From assembly GCA_963748095.1 (NCBI GenBank), contig CAVVIO010000001.1, forward strand, positions 1 through 64,000: a DNA stretch of 64,000 bases, in the 5' to 3' direction. Positions 53,713 to 64,000 of this stretch are shown here, in pieces. This DNA comes from CAVVIO01 sp963748095. Lineage in GTDB: Bacteria; Bacteroidota; Bacteroidia; Bacteroidales; UBA10428. Below the pieces are notes generated by a model, which was not told the DNA's origin, searched no databases, and worked only from the letters and a program-made list of their open reading frames with translations. A program made the position numbers and the translations under genes. The stretch's first letter is position 1, and the number at the start of each line of letters is the position of its first letter.

Positions 53713-56364
53713 ATGAGAACGATAAAAAAAGCATTGATTATAGTTTCCTTCCTTATTTTATTATTTGTCGGATTTGGATTCGCAATGGCATTCCTTTTCA
53801 GAAATTCAGCTATTGATTATTTAAAAAAATACCTCGACAAGCATCTGTTAACTGAAATCCAGGTTGACAATATCCGTTTTTCCGTATTAAAAAGATTTCC
53901 ATATGCAACCGTTGAATTAAATAATGTAGTAGTTAAATCCACTATCAATTTTAATGCCTCCGATTTTACCGGCTTCAATACAGATACCCTTCTTGCCGCT
54001 AAAAAAGTTCATTTTGAATTCGGGCTGTTATCGCTGATAAAGGGAAAATATAAATTAAAAAATATTGTAATCAGCTATGGTAAATTATTAACATTGACAG
54101 ACCGTGCCGGACAAATCAATTATAATATCTGGCGAAGTGAAAAGCCGGGAAAAGGAGAAGCAATTACACTTTATCTTCAAAATGTAACTTTCTCCAATAT
54201 CCGTTTAAAAGAAGTAAATCTGGCAAAAAAACTACAAACTGAGCTTGATATCAAAAAGATTAATCTACGAGGGGACTTTGCTGGTGATCGTTTCTCTGTT
54301 AACGCCAGGGGAATCGGAAGGCTGAATAATTTTCACCTTAATGATATAACACTTCCGCCAAATAAAGATTTTTCATTCGACATAGCATTAAATGCTACAG
54401 ATGGGAAATACAGAATAAAAAAGGGAGGCATCATGTATTCGGGCATGGACCTTAAGATTATAGGTTATGTCAATCCCAAAGCCAATAATGAAGTAGACTT
54501 GAAAATAGATGGAGATAAAATCAGTCTTGAAACCCTGTTAACTTTCCTGCCGGATAAATTTCATCCGTTTTCTAATCAGTTGAATACCCGCGGATGGCTG
54601 ACATTTCAAACGATAGTGAAAGGAAATTTTACAAGAAAGACATCTCCTTCAATTGTGACAACTTTTAATTTAAACAAAGGCTCATTAGTTAACCGAAGAA
54701 CAAAATCTGCCATTACCAATATTTCGCTGAATGGAATATATTCTAACGGAAAATCACATAACCTGCGTTCTTCTTCTCTTCAGATAAAAAATGTATCTGT
54801 AATGATTAAAGATCAACAGGTTAACGGTCAATATCTGGTACAGGACTTTAAACAACCGTTCATAGATTTTAGACTGCAAGGGACCATTCCCCTAAATGAA
54901 CTAGCCGGTTTTATCAATTCCGATTCATTGGAATATGTATCGGGAAATATGGAAACAAATCTCCGGATAAATGGCCGGATAAACAATCTCGACAGCATTT
55001 CACAGTTTGATCTGACCTACCTGAATAAGAAAGGAAGCATTCTTTTTAAAAATGCAGCTTTTAAGCTTAAAAACATGAAATTCCCGCTGAAAGATATCAA
55101 TGGGGAGATACAATACAATGAATCGGTAGAGTTGCATAACTTTTCATTTCTATTTGCCGACAACGATTTTCTTTTGAACGGATATATGAAAAACGGATTG
55201 GAGTATCTTTTCCATAAAAAACGACATCTTGAAATTATTGCTGATGTAAAATCTGATTCTATCAATATTGATAAACTGCTTTTAAATAAAGGAGAGAATT
55301 CCGGCGATAAAGAAGATAAGGGAATAATGTTACCTGGTTTTCTGCAGGTTGACGCCCAGTTAAGTGCAAAAAATTTCATTTATGGAAAATTTCATGCAAC
55401 TAATATTAATTGCATCGTTCATTACAGACCTGATACACTTTCCATTCAGCAATTTAATTTAAATTCACTTGAAGGGAGCATAAACGGACAGGCATCCGCA
55501 ATTCAAGATAAATCAAATAATTTCAATGTTATATATAATTCTAATCTTCAACACATTAATATTAATCAATTATTTTATACATTTAATAATTTTAGTCAGG
55601 ATGTTATCCTGGATAAAAATATGAAAGGGATCGTATCAGGAAATGTAAATCTCCGTGCCAAATGGGATAACAAGTTAAAAATTTACAAAGAAAGTGTTGT
55701 GGCGCTTTGCGATATCGAAATCCAGGATGGAGAACTTATTAATTTCGAACCGGTAATGGGTTTATCCCGTTTTATAGAAGTCGATGAATTGAAGGATATC
55801 CGGTTTAAAACCCTGAAAAACCAGATCTCCATTCGTGACCAGACAGTTACAATTCCACAAATGGATATACATTCTTCTGCATTTGACATTTCCGGTTCCG
55901 GAATACATCATTTCGATGACAGTTATGAATACCGGTTAAGAGTACTTTTATCTGACCTCTTATTTAACAAAGCCAAAAAAAGAAAAAAAGAAAACAGTGA
56001 ATTTGGCGTAGTGGAGGATGACGGTTTGGGTAGAACAAGCCTTTATCTGACTATAAAAGGTAAAGGCTCTGATTTTAAAGTGTCTTATGATAAAAAGAAA
56101 GCTTTTGCCCGGTTAACTGAAAGTTTCAGATTGCAGAAAAAAGAACTTAAAGACATGTTAAATCCGAACTTAAAGGAAAATGAAACGTACCAGATAAATA
56201 ATCCTAAAGAAAGCGGGAAAAGCAAAGAATTTATTTTGGATTGGGAAGATAGTCGTGTGAAAAAAGATACTATTTTTGAAAAAAAAGATAAGGCTACTAA
56301 AACTAAAAAACCTGAATTTATTATTAAATGGGATGATGATACTGCTACCGACAGTATAAAATAA
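53713..56364 (+). CDS. AsmA-family envelope protein
   Basis: 883 aa with one N-terminal membrane anchor (LIIVSFLILLFVGFGFAMAF) and a long repeating beta-strand body, the AsmA/TamB/YhdP type that forms bridge-like lipid conduits or assembly factors between the two membranes. The AsmA N-terminal signature appears in ITEIQVDNIRFSVLKRFPYA-like sequence (here EIQVDNIRFSVLKRFPYATV) and the AsmA C-terminal block in LSRFIEVDELKDIRFKTLKN. The last 60 residues are charged and disordered, with EFILDWEDS and EFIIKWDDD as a repeated short motif. It has its own promoter box. Confidence 0.88.
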   Translation: MRTIKKALIIVSFLILLFVGFGFAMAFLFRNSAIDYLKKYLDKHLLTEIQVDNIRFSVLKRFPYATVELNNVVVKSTINFNASDFTGFNTDTLLAAKKVHFEFGLLSLIKGKYKLKNIVISYGKLLTLTDRAGQINYNIWRSEKPGKGEAITLYLQNVTFSNIRLKEVNLAKKLQTELDIKKINLRGDFAGDRFSVNARGIGRLNNFHLNDITLPPNKDFSFDIALNATDGKYRIKKGGIMYSGMDLKIIGYVNPKANNEVDLKIDGDKISLETLLTFLPDKFHPFSNQLNTRGWLTFQTIVKGNFTRKTSPSIVTTFNLNKGSLVNRRTKSAITNISLNGIYSNGKSHNLRSSSLQIKNVSVMIKDQQVNGQYLVQDFKQPFIDFRLQGTIPLNELAGFINSDSLEYVSGNMETNLRINGRINNLDSISQFDLTYLNKKGSILFKNAAFKLKNMKFPLKDINGEIQYNESVELHNFSFLFADNDFLLNGYMKNGLEYLFHKKRHLEIIADVKSDSINIDKLLLNKGENSGDKEDKGIMLPGFLQVDAQLSAKNFIYGKFHATNINCIVHYRPDTLSIQQFNLNSLEGSINGQASAIQDKSNNFNVIYNSNLQHININQLFYTFNNFSQDVILDKNMKGIVSGNVNLRAKWDNKLKIYKESVVALCDIEIQDGELINFEPVMGLSRFIEVDELKDIRFKTLKNQISIRDQTVTIPQMDIHSSAFDISGSGIHHFDDSYEYRLRVLLSDLLFNKAKKRKKENSEFGVVEDDGLGRTSLYLTIKGKGSDFKVSYDKKKAFARLTESFRLQKKELKDMLNPNLKENETYQINNPKESGKSKEFILDWEDSRVKKDTIFEKKDKATKTKKPEFIIKWDDDTATDSIK

Positions 56365-56390
56365 CCCCTTGTACTAAATCAATATTTGCT

Positions 56391-57542
56391 GTGAATATTT
56401 ATACCCGAAGACTTCGTTGGAAATATTTTCTGCTCTCTGTAGCTGTTTTAATTGGAGTAAGTTCTCTTTGGTATACCAATAAACTTGTAAAACGACTCTC
56501 GGATGAAGAACGAAAAAAAGTAGAACTATGGGCCGATGCGACCACACAAATTGTCAATACGGAAATTCAGGGAAAATATCTTGAATTTGTATTTAAAGTA
56601 ATAGAATATAACACAACAGTACCAGTGATAGTTGTGGATTCAAGCGATAATATTCTGTTTTATAATAATCTCGATTCGGTAAAGGTTAAAAAGAACAAAA
56701 AATACATAAAGCGAAAGCTTGCCAGGATGAAACAGGCAAATCCGCCAATAATAATTAAAATATCCGACGATTTTTCCGAATACCTTTATTACGACAAATC
56801 TACTCTTCTTACCAGTCTGACTTATTATCCGTACGTGCAACTGGGAGTTATATTATTATTTATCCTTACATCCTATTTTGCTTTCAGCTCATCACGAAAG
56901 GCTGAACAAAACCAGGTTTGGGTGGGATTATCAAAGGAAACAGCACATCAGTTGGGCACACCAATTTCGTCGCTTCTTGCATGGCTCGAAATGATGAAGT
57001 CGAAATCAGATGAAAAAGACCTGATTGATGAATTGGAAAAAGATATTAACCGGCTGGAAAAAATTACTGAAAGATTTTCAAAAATCGGTTCCAAACCAAT
57101 TCTTAAAAAGCAGGAAGTCCAGCCTGTCATTACAGCAGTTATCAACTACCTGAAAACAAGGACATCTGACAAAGTACGATTCAATACAAGGTTGCCGTCC
57201 GAAGAATTAGTTGCTCCGCTCAATGCCCCGTTATTCGAATGGGTAATTGAAAACGTTTGTAAAAATGCCATTGATGCAATTGAAGGGAATGGAGAAATAA
57301 CTCTAACACTCACTGATCATATACAGGTATTGTATATCGATATATCCGACACAGGAAAAGGAATATCCAAAAGTAAATTTAAAACTATCTTCAAGCCCGG
57401 CTATACTACAAAAGAAAGGGGATGGGGTTTAGGTCTGTCACTGACTAAAAGAATAATTGAAGAATATCACGAGGGAAAAATTTTTGTTCACAGCTCGGAT
57501 GTTGGAAAAGGAACCCAGGTGCGTATTGTATTAAAAAAATAA
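56391..57542 (+). CDS. Sensor histidine kinase
   Basis: 383 aa. Two membrane helices (about 12-29 and 148-165) flank a periplasmic sensor of about 115 residues. H box with phosphoacceptor H186 in LSKETAHQLGTPISSLLAWL, dimerisation helix, then HATPase: VIENVCKNAIDAIEGNGEIT (N box), DISDTGKGISKSKFKTIF (G1), and WGLGLSLTKRIIEEYHEGK (G2). No HAMP or PAS is seen. It has no response regulator partner nearby; rnpA follows 34 bp downstream. Confidence 0.93.
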   Translation: MNIYTRRLRWKYFLLSVAVLIGVSSLWYTNKLVKRLSDEERKKVELWADATTQIVNTEIQGKYLEFVFKVIEYNTTVPVIVVDSSDNILFYNNLDSVKVKKNKKYIKRKLARMKQANPPIIIKISDDFSEYLYYDKSTLLTSLTYYPYVQLGVILLFILTSYFAFSSSRKAEQNQVWVGLSKETAHQLGTPISSLLAWLEMMKSKSDEKDLIDELEKDINRLEKITERFSKIGSKPILKKQEVQPVITAVINYLKTRTSDKVRFNTRLPSEELVAPLNAPLFEWVIENVCKNAIDAIEGNGEITLTLTDHIQVLYIDISDTGKGISKSKFKTIFKPGYTTKERGWGLGLSLTKRIIEEYHEGKIFVHSSDVGKGTQVRIVLKK

Positions 57543-57576
57543 CCGGTGATTTCTGATTAATCTATTTTTACCCTTT

Positions 57577-57963
57577 ATGGTTAAAAAATATTCCTTTACA
57601 AAAGCTGAACGCCTCACCAGAAAGAATTCAATTGACCGGATTTTCTTGTCAGGCCAGTCATTTAATGCTTTTCCGGTTAAGTTTTACTGGATATTAAGTG
57701 AAGAAGAACAATCTTTTCCCGTACAGGTTTTAATCAGTGTATCAAAAAAGAAATTCAAAAGAGCTGTTGACAGAAATCGCATTAAACGGAAAATACGAGA
57801 GTCCTATCGCCTGAATAAGTATCAATTGTATGACAGTCTTATTCAGAAAAATAAAAAGATACTTCTCGCCTTGGTGTTTATTGGCAATGAAGACGAGGTT
57901 TTTGAAAAAATAGAAAATAAAATTATCAAGGGTTTTAAAACCCTTGATTCGCTTATTTCATAA
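57577..57963 (+). CDS. rnpA: Ribonuclease P protein component
   Basis: 128 aa, the basic subunit that helps the RNase P RNA cut the 5' leader of pre-tRNAs. Opening FTKAERLTRKNSIDRIFLSG and the RNR signature in FKRAVDRNRIKRKIRESYRL are typical. In most bacteria rnpA follows rpmH near the origin; here it is next to a histidine kinase gene, as is common in Bacteroidota. Confidence 0.95.
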   Translation: MVKKYSFTKAERLTRKNSIDRIFLSGQSFNAFPVKFYWILSEEEQSFPVQVLISVSKKKFKRAVDRNRIKRKIRESYRLNKYQLYDSLIQKNKKILLALVFIGNEDEVFEKIENKIIKGFKTLDSLIS

Positions 57964-58074
57964 GTGCAGCAGAATTTGTTTCAGTATGTTTAAATTTTCC
58001 TTTTGCTTACTCAGGATATTTTTCTTATATTAAAAGTTTTATAATATCAGCCAAAATCTTAATCTATCCTGAAA

Positions 58075-61000
58075 ATGTATATCAAAAATCTACTTAAATT
58101 TCCGGCTTTACTAGCTGTAGTAATTCTAATCCTGTTAGCTCAATGCAAAGGAAAACAAGAAAAAAAGGTTGAAGTCGATCCTGCTTTTACTTCCAGAATA
58201 TCAGCCTTTACAACGGGAATTGTTTCCGTTGGATCATCCGTTCACATAAGATTAGCCGAAAGTTATACGAATGCAGTTGAATTAAACACTCCTGTTGGTC
58301 AGGAGTTATTTTCATTCAGCCCGAAAATCAAAGGCCATGCCTACTGGGTGGATAACCGGACTATTGAATTTCGTCCTGATGAACGACTGAAACCGGACCA
58401 GATATACAACGTAAAATTCTATTTATCTAAAATCCTGGAGGTTCCAAATAACTTAAAAACTTTTGAATTTTCATTTGAAACCATAAAGCAGACTTTCGCT
58501 GTTAATGTAGAAGGATTCATTACCCTCGACAATAATGACCTTACATTGAATCGTATTAATGGTTCAGTTTTGACCGCAGATATAACCGACGCCGACGCTT
58601 TACGCCGTATTCTTACAGCTGAAGAAAATAATGCGAAATTACCGGTAAAATGGACGTTTGGGGATGACGAACGCACTTTTAACTTTTCCATCGACAGTGT
58701 ACAGAGAAATGATGAGGAACAAAAAGTCATCATTAACTGGGACGGTAAACCGATTGGTGTTGATGAAAAGGGCAGTAAAGAGGTGAATATCCCTTCTTTG
58801 AAAAATTTTACTTTACTGGATACTAAAATTTACCAACAACCGGAACAATATATTCTGTTGACTTTTTCAGATCCGATAAAGAAATCACAGGATCTTACCG
58901 GTCTTATCCGACTTGAAAATGGCACCTCACTAAATTTTACTGTTGATGGCAATCAGGTAAAAGCTTATCCTGTTGTTCGTCAGAATGGAACACTTAAACT
59001 TTTTGTTGAACAGGGAATAAAAAACTCCATGGGTTATAAACTTCCTGAACTTCATACAACTGAAATAACTTTTGAAGCTGTAAAACCAGGCATCAGGATC
59101 AGCGGAAAAGGAGTTATCCTGCCCAACTCGAAAGGATTGATTTTTCCATTCGAAGCGGTGAACCTAAGAGCAGTAGATGTAAGGATCATCAAAATTTTTG
59201 AAAACAACGTGGCCCAGTTTTTACAGGTAAATCAACTCGAAGGGGATTACCAGCTTAAACGAGCAGGTAGATTAATACATAAAGAAACCGTTAAACTGGG
59301 AACAGGCAAGCCCGTGGATTTTGGCAAATGGAATACTTTTTACCTCGATCTGGCAAAATTTATTCAACCCGATCCGGGATCAATTTACCGGGTGGAACTC
59401 GGATTCAGAAAAAATTATTCCCTTTACCCCTGTGGTGAAGACGTTAACGCGAAGTCTGACGACCTGTTAATTGATCAGGAAGAAGAAGAAAACAACAACA
59501 ATGATGAAGTAGGTTATTGGGATACATACGATGATTACTACGAAAGTTATTATCCGGATGATTATAACTGGCGTGACAGGGATAATCCCTGTACAAATTC
59601 ATATTACGGGAAATGGCGTTCGGTAGCACGAAATATTCTGGCTTCTGATCTGGGGATTATTGCCAAAAAAGGAGAAAATAATACCATGCGGTTTGCTGTT
59701 ACCAACCTTGTTACTACCGAACCGATGGCAAACGTTGAGATTGGTATTTATGATTACCAGCAACAGCTTATAGCGTCAGCTACAACCGATAAAGATGGAT
59801 TTTGTGAGATCAAACCGGAACGCCTCCCTTTCCTGTTAATAGCAAAATCGGGCAAACAGCGCGGATATCTCCGTCTGGACGATGGTTCTTCATTATCGTT
59901 AAGTAAATTCGATGTCTCAGGCAATGTAGTTCAGAAAGGTATCAAAGGTTTTGTTTACGGGGAACGCGGCGTCTGGCGACCGGGCGACACTTTGTTTCTT
60001 ACATTTTTGCTGGAAGACAAGGAAAATCTTCTTCCGGAAAATCATCCTGTAATTTTTGAATTGTATAATCCGCAGGGACAGCAAATTACCCGGTTGGTGA
60101 AGACTTCTTCAGTCAACGGATTTTATAGTTTCATTACTGCCACATCCCCCGATGCTCCCACAGGGAACTGGAATGCAAAAATTAAAGTCGGAGGGATACA
60201 ATTCAATAAAACCCTTAAAATTGAAACTGTAAAACCTAACCGGTTGAAAATAAAACTGGATTTCGGAAAAGAAAAACTCAGTGTTATTGACGGTTCAGTA
60301 AATGCAAACATGGAAGTGACATGGCTGCATGGAGCCATCGCCAAAAACCTCGATGCGAAGGTTGCAATGACACTCACCCCGTCTTCAACCAAATTCGACA
60401 AATACCCGGCCTATCACTTCACAGATCCGTCAAGAAGTTTTTCTTCAGAAGAAAAACAGATTTTCGACGGAACTACTAATGATCAGGGAAAAACATCTTT
60501 TTCACTTCAGATGGAACCGCAACAGGAAGCTCCGGGCATGTTAACCGCCCATTTTATTACCCGCGTTTTTGAGAAGAGCGGAGATTTCAGCATCGACCGC
60601 TTCTCCATTCCTTATTCTCCCTACACTTGTTACGTGGGTATAAAACCTCCCCGGCCCTCCAATCGTTCCTATGCCCTCGTTACCGATACTTTTCATACTG
60701 TAAATGTTGTAACTGTAAATACTGACGGTTCTCCGATGGCCCAGTCCAACCTGGAAGTAAAAATATATAAAATCGACTGGCGCTGGTGGTGGGAAACATC
60801 TTATGATAATCTGGCATCTTATACAAGTGGAACATCGCGGTCTCTTGTTTATAGTACAACTCTTTCAACCAATAAAAACGGCAACGGCCAGTTCCGGTTT
60901 AAAATAAAATATCCCGATTGGGGACGTTATTTTATACGGGTATATGACCCCGCCAGTGGCCATGCGGCCGGAACTACGGTATATGTTGACTGGCCGTCAT

Positions 61001-63697
61001 GGGTTGGCAGAGATAAAAGAGAAAACCCGGGTGGTGCCACCATGCTTACTTTCAATGCCGATAAAGAAAAATACAATGTAGGAGAAACTGCCAACATCAC
61101 AATTCCGACAAGTGGAAAGGGCAGGGCATTGGTCAGCATCGAATCGGGATCAAAAATAATAAATGCATATTGGGTGGAAACCGTTGAAAAAGAGACAAAT
61201 TTCAGTTTTAAAATAACTCCTGAAATGGCTCCAAATGTATATGTAAATGTTACTTATATACAACCTCATGAAAATACAGTAAACGATCTTCCCATCAGAT
61301 TATATGGCATTATTCCGATAATGGTGGAAGACCCGGGAACCATATTGAAGCCCCGGTTGAATATGCCCGATGTGCTGGAACCCGAATCGGAAGTTACAAT
61401 TAAAGTTAATGAGGAAAATAAGCGGGAAATGACTTATACCATCGCTATTGTGGATGAAGGCCTGCTGGATCTAACACATTTTAAAACCCCTGATCCGTGG
61501 AATGTATTTTATGCACGGGAAGCGCTGGGAGTAAAAACCTGGGATGTTTTCGATGAAGTAATTGGTGCATACGGAGGAAAGCTGGAACAGATTTTAAGTA
61601 TCGGGGGAGACGATGAATCTGCCGGAAATAGTCAACCAAAAAAGGCTAACCGGTTTAAACCTGTAGCCATTTTCCTGGGACCTTATACACTTGCAAAAGG
61701 AAAGACCAATACCCACAAAGTAAAAATGCCCCGATACGTCGGCTCTGTCCGAACAATGATAATTGCCGGATATAAAGGGGAATACGGATCATCTGACAAA
61801 ACTACACCTGTTAGAAAACCATTGATGGTACTGGCTACATTACCACGTGTACTAGGTCCCGGCGAAACAGTCAAATTACCGGTTACAGTTTTTGCTATGG
61901 AAAAGAATATTAACCAGGTTAAAGTTAAAATTGAACCGAATAATTTACTGATCCCGCAGGATGAAACCTCAAAGACTATTCAATTCAGTGAAACAGGCGA
62001 TCAGATAGTAAATTTCAACCTGGCCGTAGCATCCCGGCTTGGGTATAGGCAAAGTCAAGGTAATAGCTACAAGTGGCAGTCAAAAGGCTGAATATGATAT
62101 AGAACTGGATGTGAGAAATCCCAATCCACCGGTAACTAACTATTATGATGCTGTTGTTGAACCGGGAAAAAACTGGAATGTAAGTTTCGATCTTCCTGGT
62201 ATGCCCGGCACGAATGAGGGGGTACTGGAATTATCGGGAATTCCTCCAATAGATTTTGGGCGCCGCTTAAAATATCTTATGGAATATCCACACGGATGCA
62301 TTGAACAAACAACATCCAAAGCATTTCCACAACTATACCTGGGAGATGTGATGGAACTGAGTGTTGATGAAAAAAACAGGACTGAACTGAATGTAAAAGA
62401 AGCCATTAATAGTATCCGGAAGTTTATGTTATCAGGCGGTGGAATTGGCTACTGGCCCAATTCCACAGAAGCTGATGACTGGGCTACTTCTTATGCCGGT
62501 CATTTCATGCTCGAAGCAGAAGCAAAGGGATATGCCACTCCTCCGGGATTTATTCAAAACTGGAAAAAATACCAACGTAAAACGGCCCGTCAGTGGTCAT
62601 CGCGTAGTGGTAAATATAAATGGGAACGATATTACCAGGGTGACCTGGAGCAGGCTTATCGTCTTTATACGCTGGCATTGGCCAAAGAGCCGGAAATTGG
62701 CGCTATGAACCGTTTGAGAGAAACCAAAGACTTAAGTATTCAAGCAAAGTGGAGACTTGCAGCAGCCTATGCATTAGCCGGACAACCCGAAATAGGCAAA
62801 GAGATTTCAAATGGTGAATCTACTGAAATACAGGACTATTCAGGATTTTATTCAAGTTACGGTTCATCAACAAGAGATATGGCTATGATACTAGAGACAC
62901 TTACATTATTAAATGAAAGAGATAAAGGCATTTCCCTGGCCCGTAAATTATCAGATCAATTAACAAGCAACCGCTGGATGAGTACCCAGACTACTGCATA
63001 TTGTTTACTGGCAATGACGAAGTTTGCAGGTGTACAAGGCACATCAAAAGAGCTGAAATTTGCTTATTCATATAATAGCGCTAAAACAGTAAACGGTGTT
63101 ACCACAAATCCGGTCTCGGAAATTCACCTTAAAACTGATAATAAATCAACCACCGGTAAATTATCCCTGGACAATCATGGAAGCGGCGTTCTGTTTGCCA
63201 GGTTAACTTTTAGAGGAATTCCAGAAACCGATAATCAAACTGATTCACAAAATAATCTTAATATGACGGTTTCATACAAAGACCTGAACGGAAATTCCAT
63301 TGATATTTCCAGACTCGAACAGGGAACAGATTTCATGGCCATTGTCACCGTCACAAATACTTCAGCGACCAAAGAATATTACAGGGATATGGCGCTTACG
63401 CAGATTTTTCCATCGGGCTGGGAGATACATAATACGCGTATGGATGAATTTAAATCAACACATGAAATAAATACTCCTACCTATCAGGATATCAGAGATG
63501 ACAGAGTTTATACTTATTTCAATATTCCAGGTGCTGTTTCCTCCGGCAACAATCCAAAAAGTTTTGTTGTTATTTTAAACGCCTCGTATCTCGGTAAGTT
63601 TTATCTGCCTTCTGTATATTGCGAAGCTATGTATAACAACCGGATTAATGCGAGAAAAGCAGGAAAATGGGTAGAAGTCGTAAAGCCGGGGAATTAA
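58075..63697 (+). CDS. Alpha-2-macroglobulin family lipoprotein (one frameshift)
   Basis: About 1,870 aa when two frames are joined near 62038. Lipoprotein signal ending LLAQC (C24). The first frame (to about 62040) holds MG/SbsA-like Ig domains (GHAYWVDNRTIEFRPDERLK), the MG3-4 region (VYGERGVWRPGDTLFLTFLL), and the A2M core start (MTYTIAIVDEGLLDLTHFKT). The second continues LGIGKVKVIATSGSQKAEYD, then the thioester motif C-I-E-Q (62297-62308, in YPHGCIEQTTSKAFPQ) and the helical complement-like domain. The thioester can trap proteases that breach the outer membrane. One extra base in CGGCTTGGG splits it. The penicillin-binding protein 1C gene often beside this family is not in view. Confidence 0.92.
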
Positions 63698-63720
63698 ATC
63701 TATTGAACAGCTCTATTTTT

Positions 63721-63751
63721 AACCCCGGTCTTAAAGCCGGGGTTAATTTTT
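63721..63751. terminator. Bidirectional Rho-independent terminator
   Basis: AACCCCGG (63721-63728) and CCGGGGTT (63737-63744) form an 8-bp GC-rich stem. TTAATTTTT follows on the plus strand, and the upstream CTATTTTT supplies an A-run that reads as a T-poor end on the other strand. It ends the alpha-2-macroglobulin gene and possibly the convergent NUDIX gene. Confidence 0.75.
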
Positions 63752-63804
63752 AAACTTAAAGATTAGATTATGTATGATATAACATTAAAGGTATATCTAT
63801 TATG

Positions 63805-64000
63805 CTAATCGCAAACAACATCTTTACCCGGATTATTTTTATATTCAAACATTAACTGAATTTGAGACGCTGTAATTCTGAATTCAGAAAGCGGAGGTAA
63901 TTCATTCAAACCAAACCATTGTACATCACTGGTCTCCATGCTTCCGCGCAAATTACCACCAGTAACTTCACAAAGAATAAACATTTTGTATACATGATAA
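63805..64000 (-). CDS. NUDIX hydrolase, C-terminal fragment (5' partial)
   Basis: The minus strand is open from the right edge to the TAG at 63805-63807. The visible 64 residues (YHVYKMFILCEVTGGNLRGS, METSDVQWFGLNELPPLSEF, RITASQIQLMFEYKNNP) match the C-terminal half of NUDIX hydrolases such as ADP-ribose or nucleoside-diphosphate pyrophosphatases. The catalytic NUDIX box itself lies outside the window, so activity cannot be judged. Confidence 0.8.
   Translation of the reverse strand, partial: YHVYKMFILCEVTGGNLRGSMETSDVQWFGLNELPPLSEFRITASQIQLMFEYKNNPGKDVVCD

Overview
The window looks like a chromosomal segment of a Bacteroidota bacterium, most likely from the Bacteroidales/Marinilabiliales side of the phylum. 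Evidence: many genes are preceded by the phylum's own promoter -7 box TAnnTTTG, with weak or absent Shine-Dalgarno sequences. There is a type IX secretion C-terminal sorting domain and PKD-like surface repeats. AtpB carries the long N-terminal extension usual in the phylum. The gene content (rpmF-plsX-fabH, DUF177, AtpZ, HlyD, heptosyltransferase, many beta-barrels) is that of a Gram-negative with a complex envelope. There is no rRNA, CRISPR array, prophage or intact insertion sequence. One tRNA-Arg(CCT) is present.

Layout. 1-4114 (-): 3'-truncated giant surface protein (signal peptide, DUF2341, LamG, PKD-like domains) ending in at least 7.8 apparently perfect 312-bp repeats. 4947-5801: unrecognised 284-aa protein. 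6.5-11.5 kb: YgjP-like metallopeptidase, HlyD adaptor, tsaB, efp, and a frameshifted GAF/PP2C phosphatase. 11.5-15.9 kb (-): O-antigen ligase, Wzz, tyrS, CvpA. 16.0-17.9 kb: tRNA, terminators, a 42-bp minisatellite split by a palindromic mobile repeat, dodecin, a second copy of the mobile repeat and a 48-aa ORF. 17.9-26.8 kb (-): a five-repeat protein fused to a GH16-like domain lacking both catalytic glutamates, a C1q-tailed secreted protein, a T9SS cargo protein, a MacB-like permease, a GT9 heptosyltransferase and an alpha/beta hydrolase.

26.8-39.0 kb holds a split F1Fo ATP synthase. atpD-atpC point left. atpZ, a four-TM protein and atpB-E-F-H-A-G point right behind a bactofilin. Between them lie an OmpW-like barrel, a single-domain response regulator and the DUF177-rpmF-plsX-fabH operon. 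39.0-40.5 kb is a heavily frame-disrupted membrane glycosyltransferase. 40.5-46.3 kb (-) is a TetR-led operon: LolA-like carrier, two LolC/E-type permeases, LolD-type ATPase and outer-membrane barrel. Together these could form a trans-envelope lipid or lipoprotein export route. Two matching operators flank its start, one of them overlapping the -7 box.

46.5-63.7 kb (+): ECF sigma factor, membrane anti-sigma-like protein and barrel; a ThiF/MoeB-like protein whose start codon lies in a long inverted repeat; hybrid histidine kinase; PepE; AsmA-like protein; a second histidine kinase; rnpA; and an alpha-2-macroglobulin lipoprotein in two frames. A NUDIX hydrolase fragment enters from the right edge.

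Several otherwise conserved genes carry single-base frameshifts, and two patches (3.75-3.99 kb, 39.3-40.5 kb) carry many. Either the assembly has residual indel errors or several genes are decaying. The sequence alone cannot decide.
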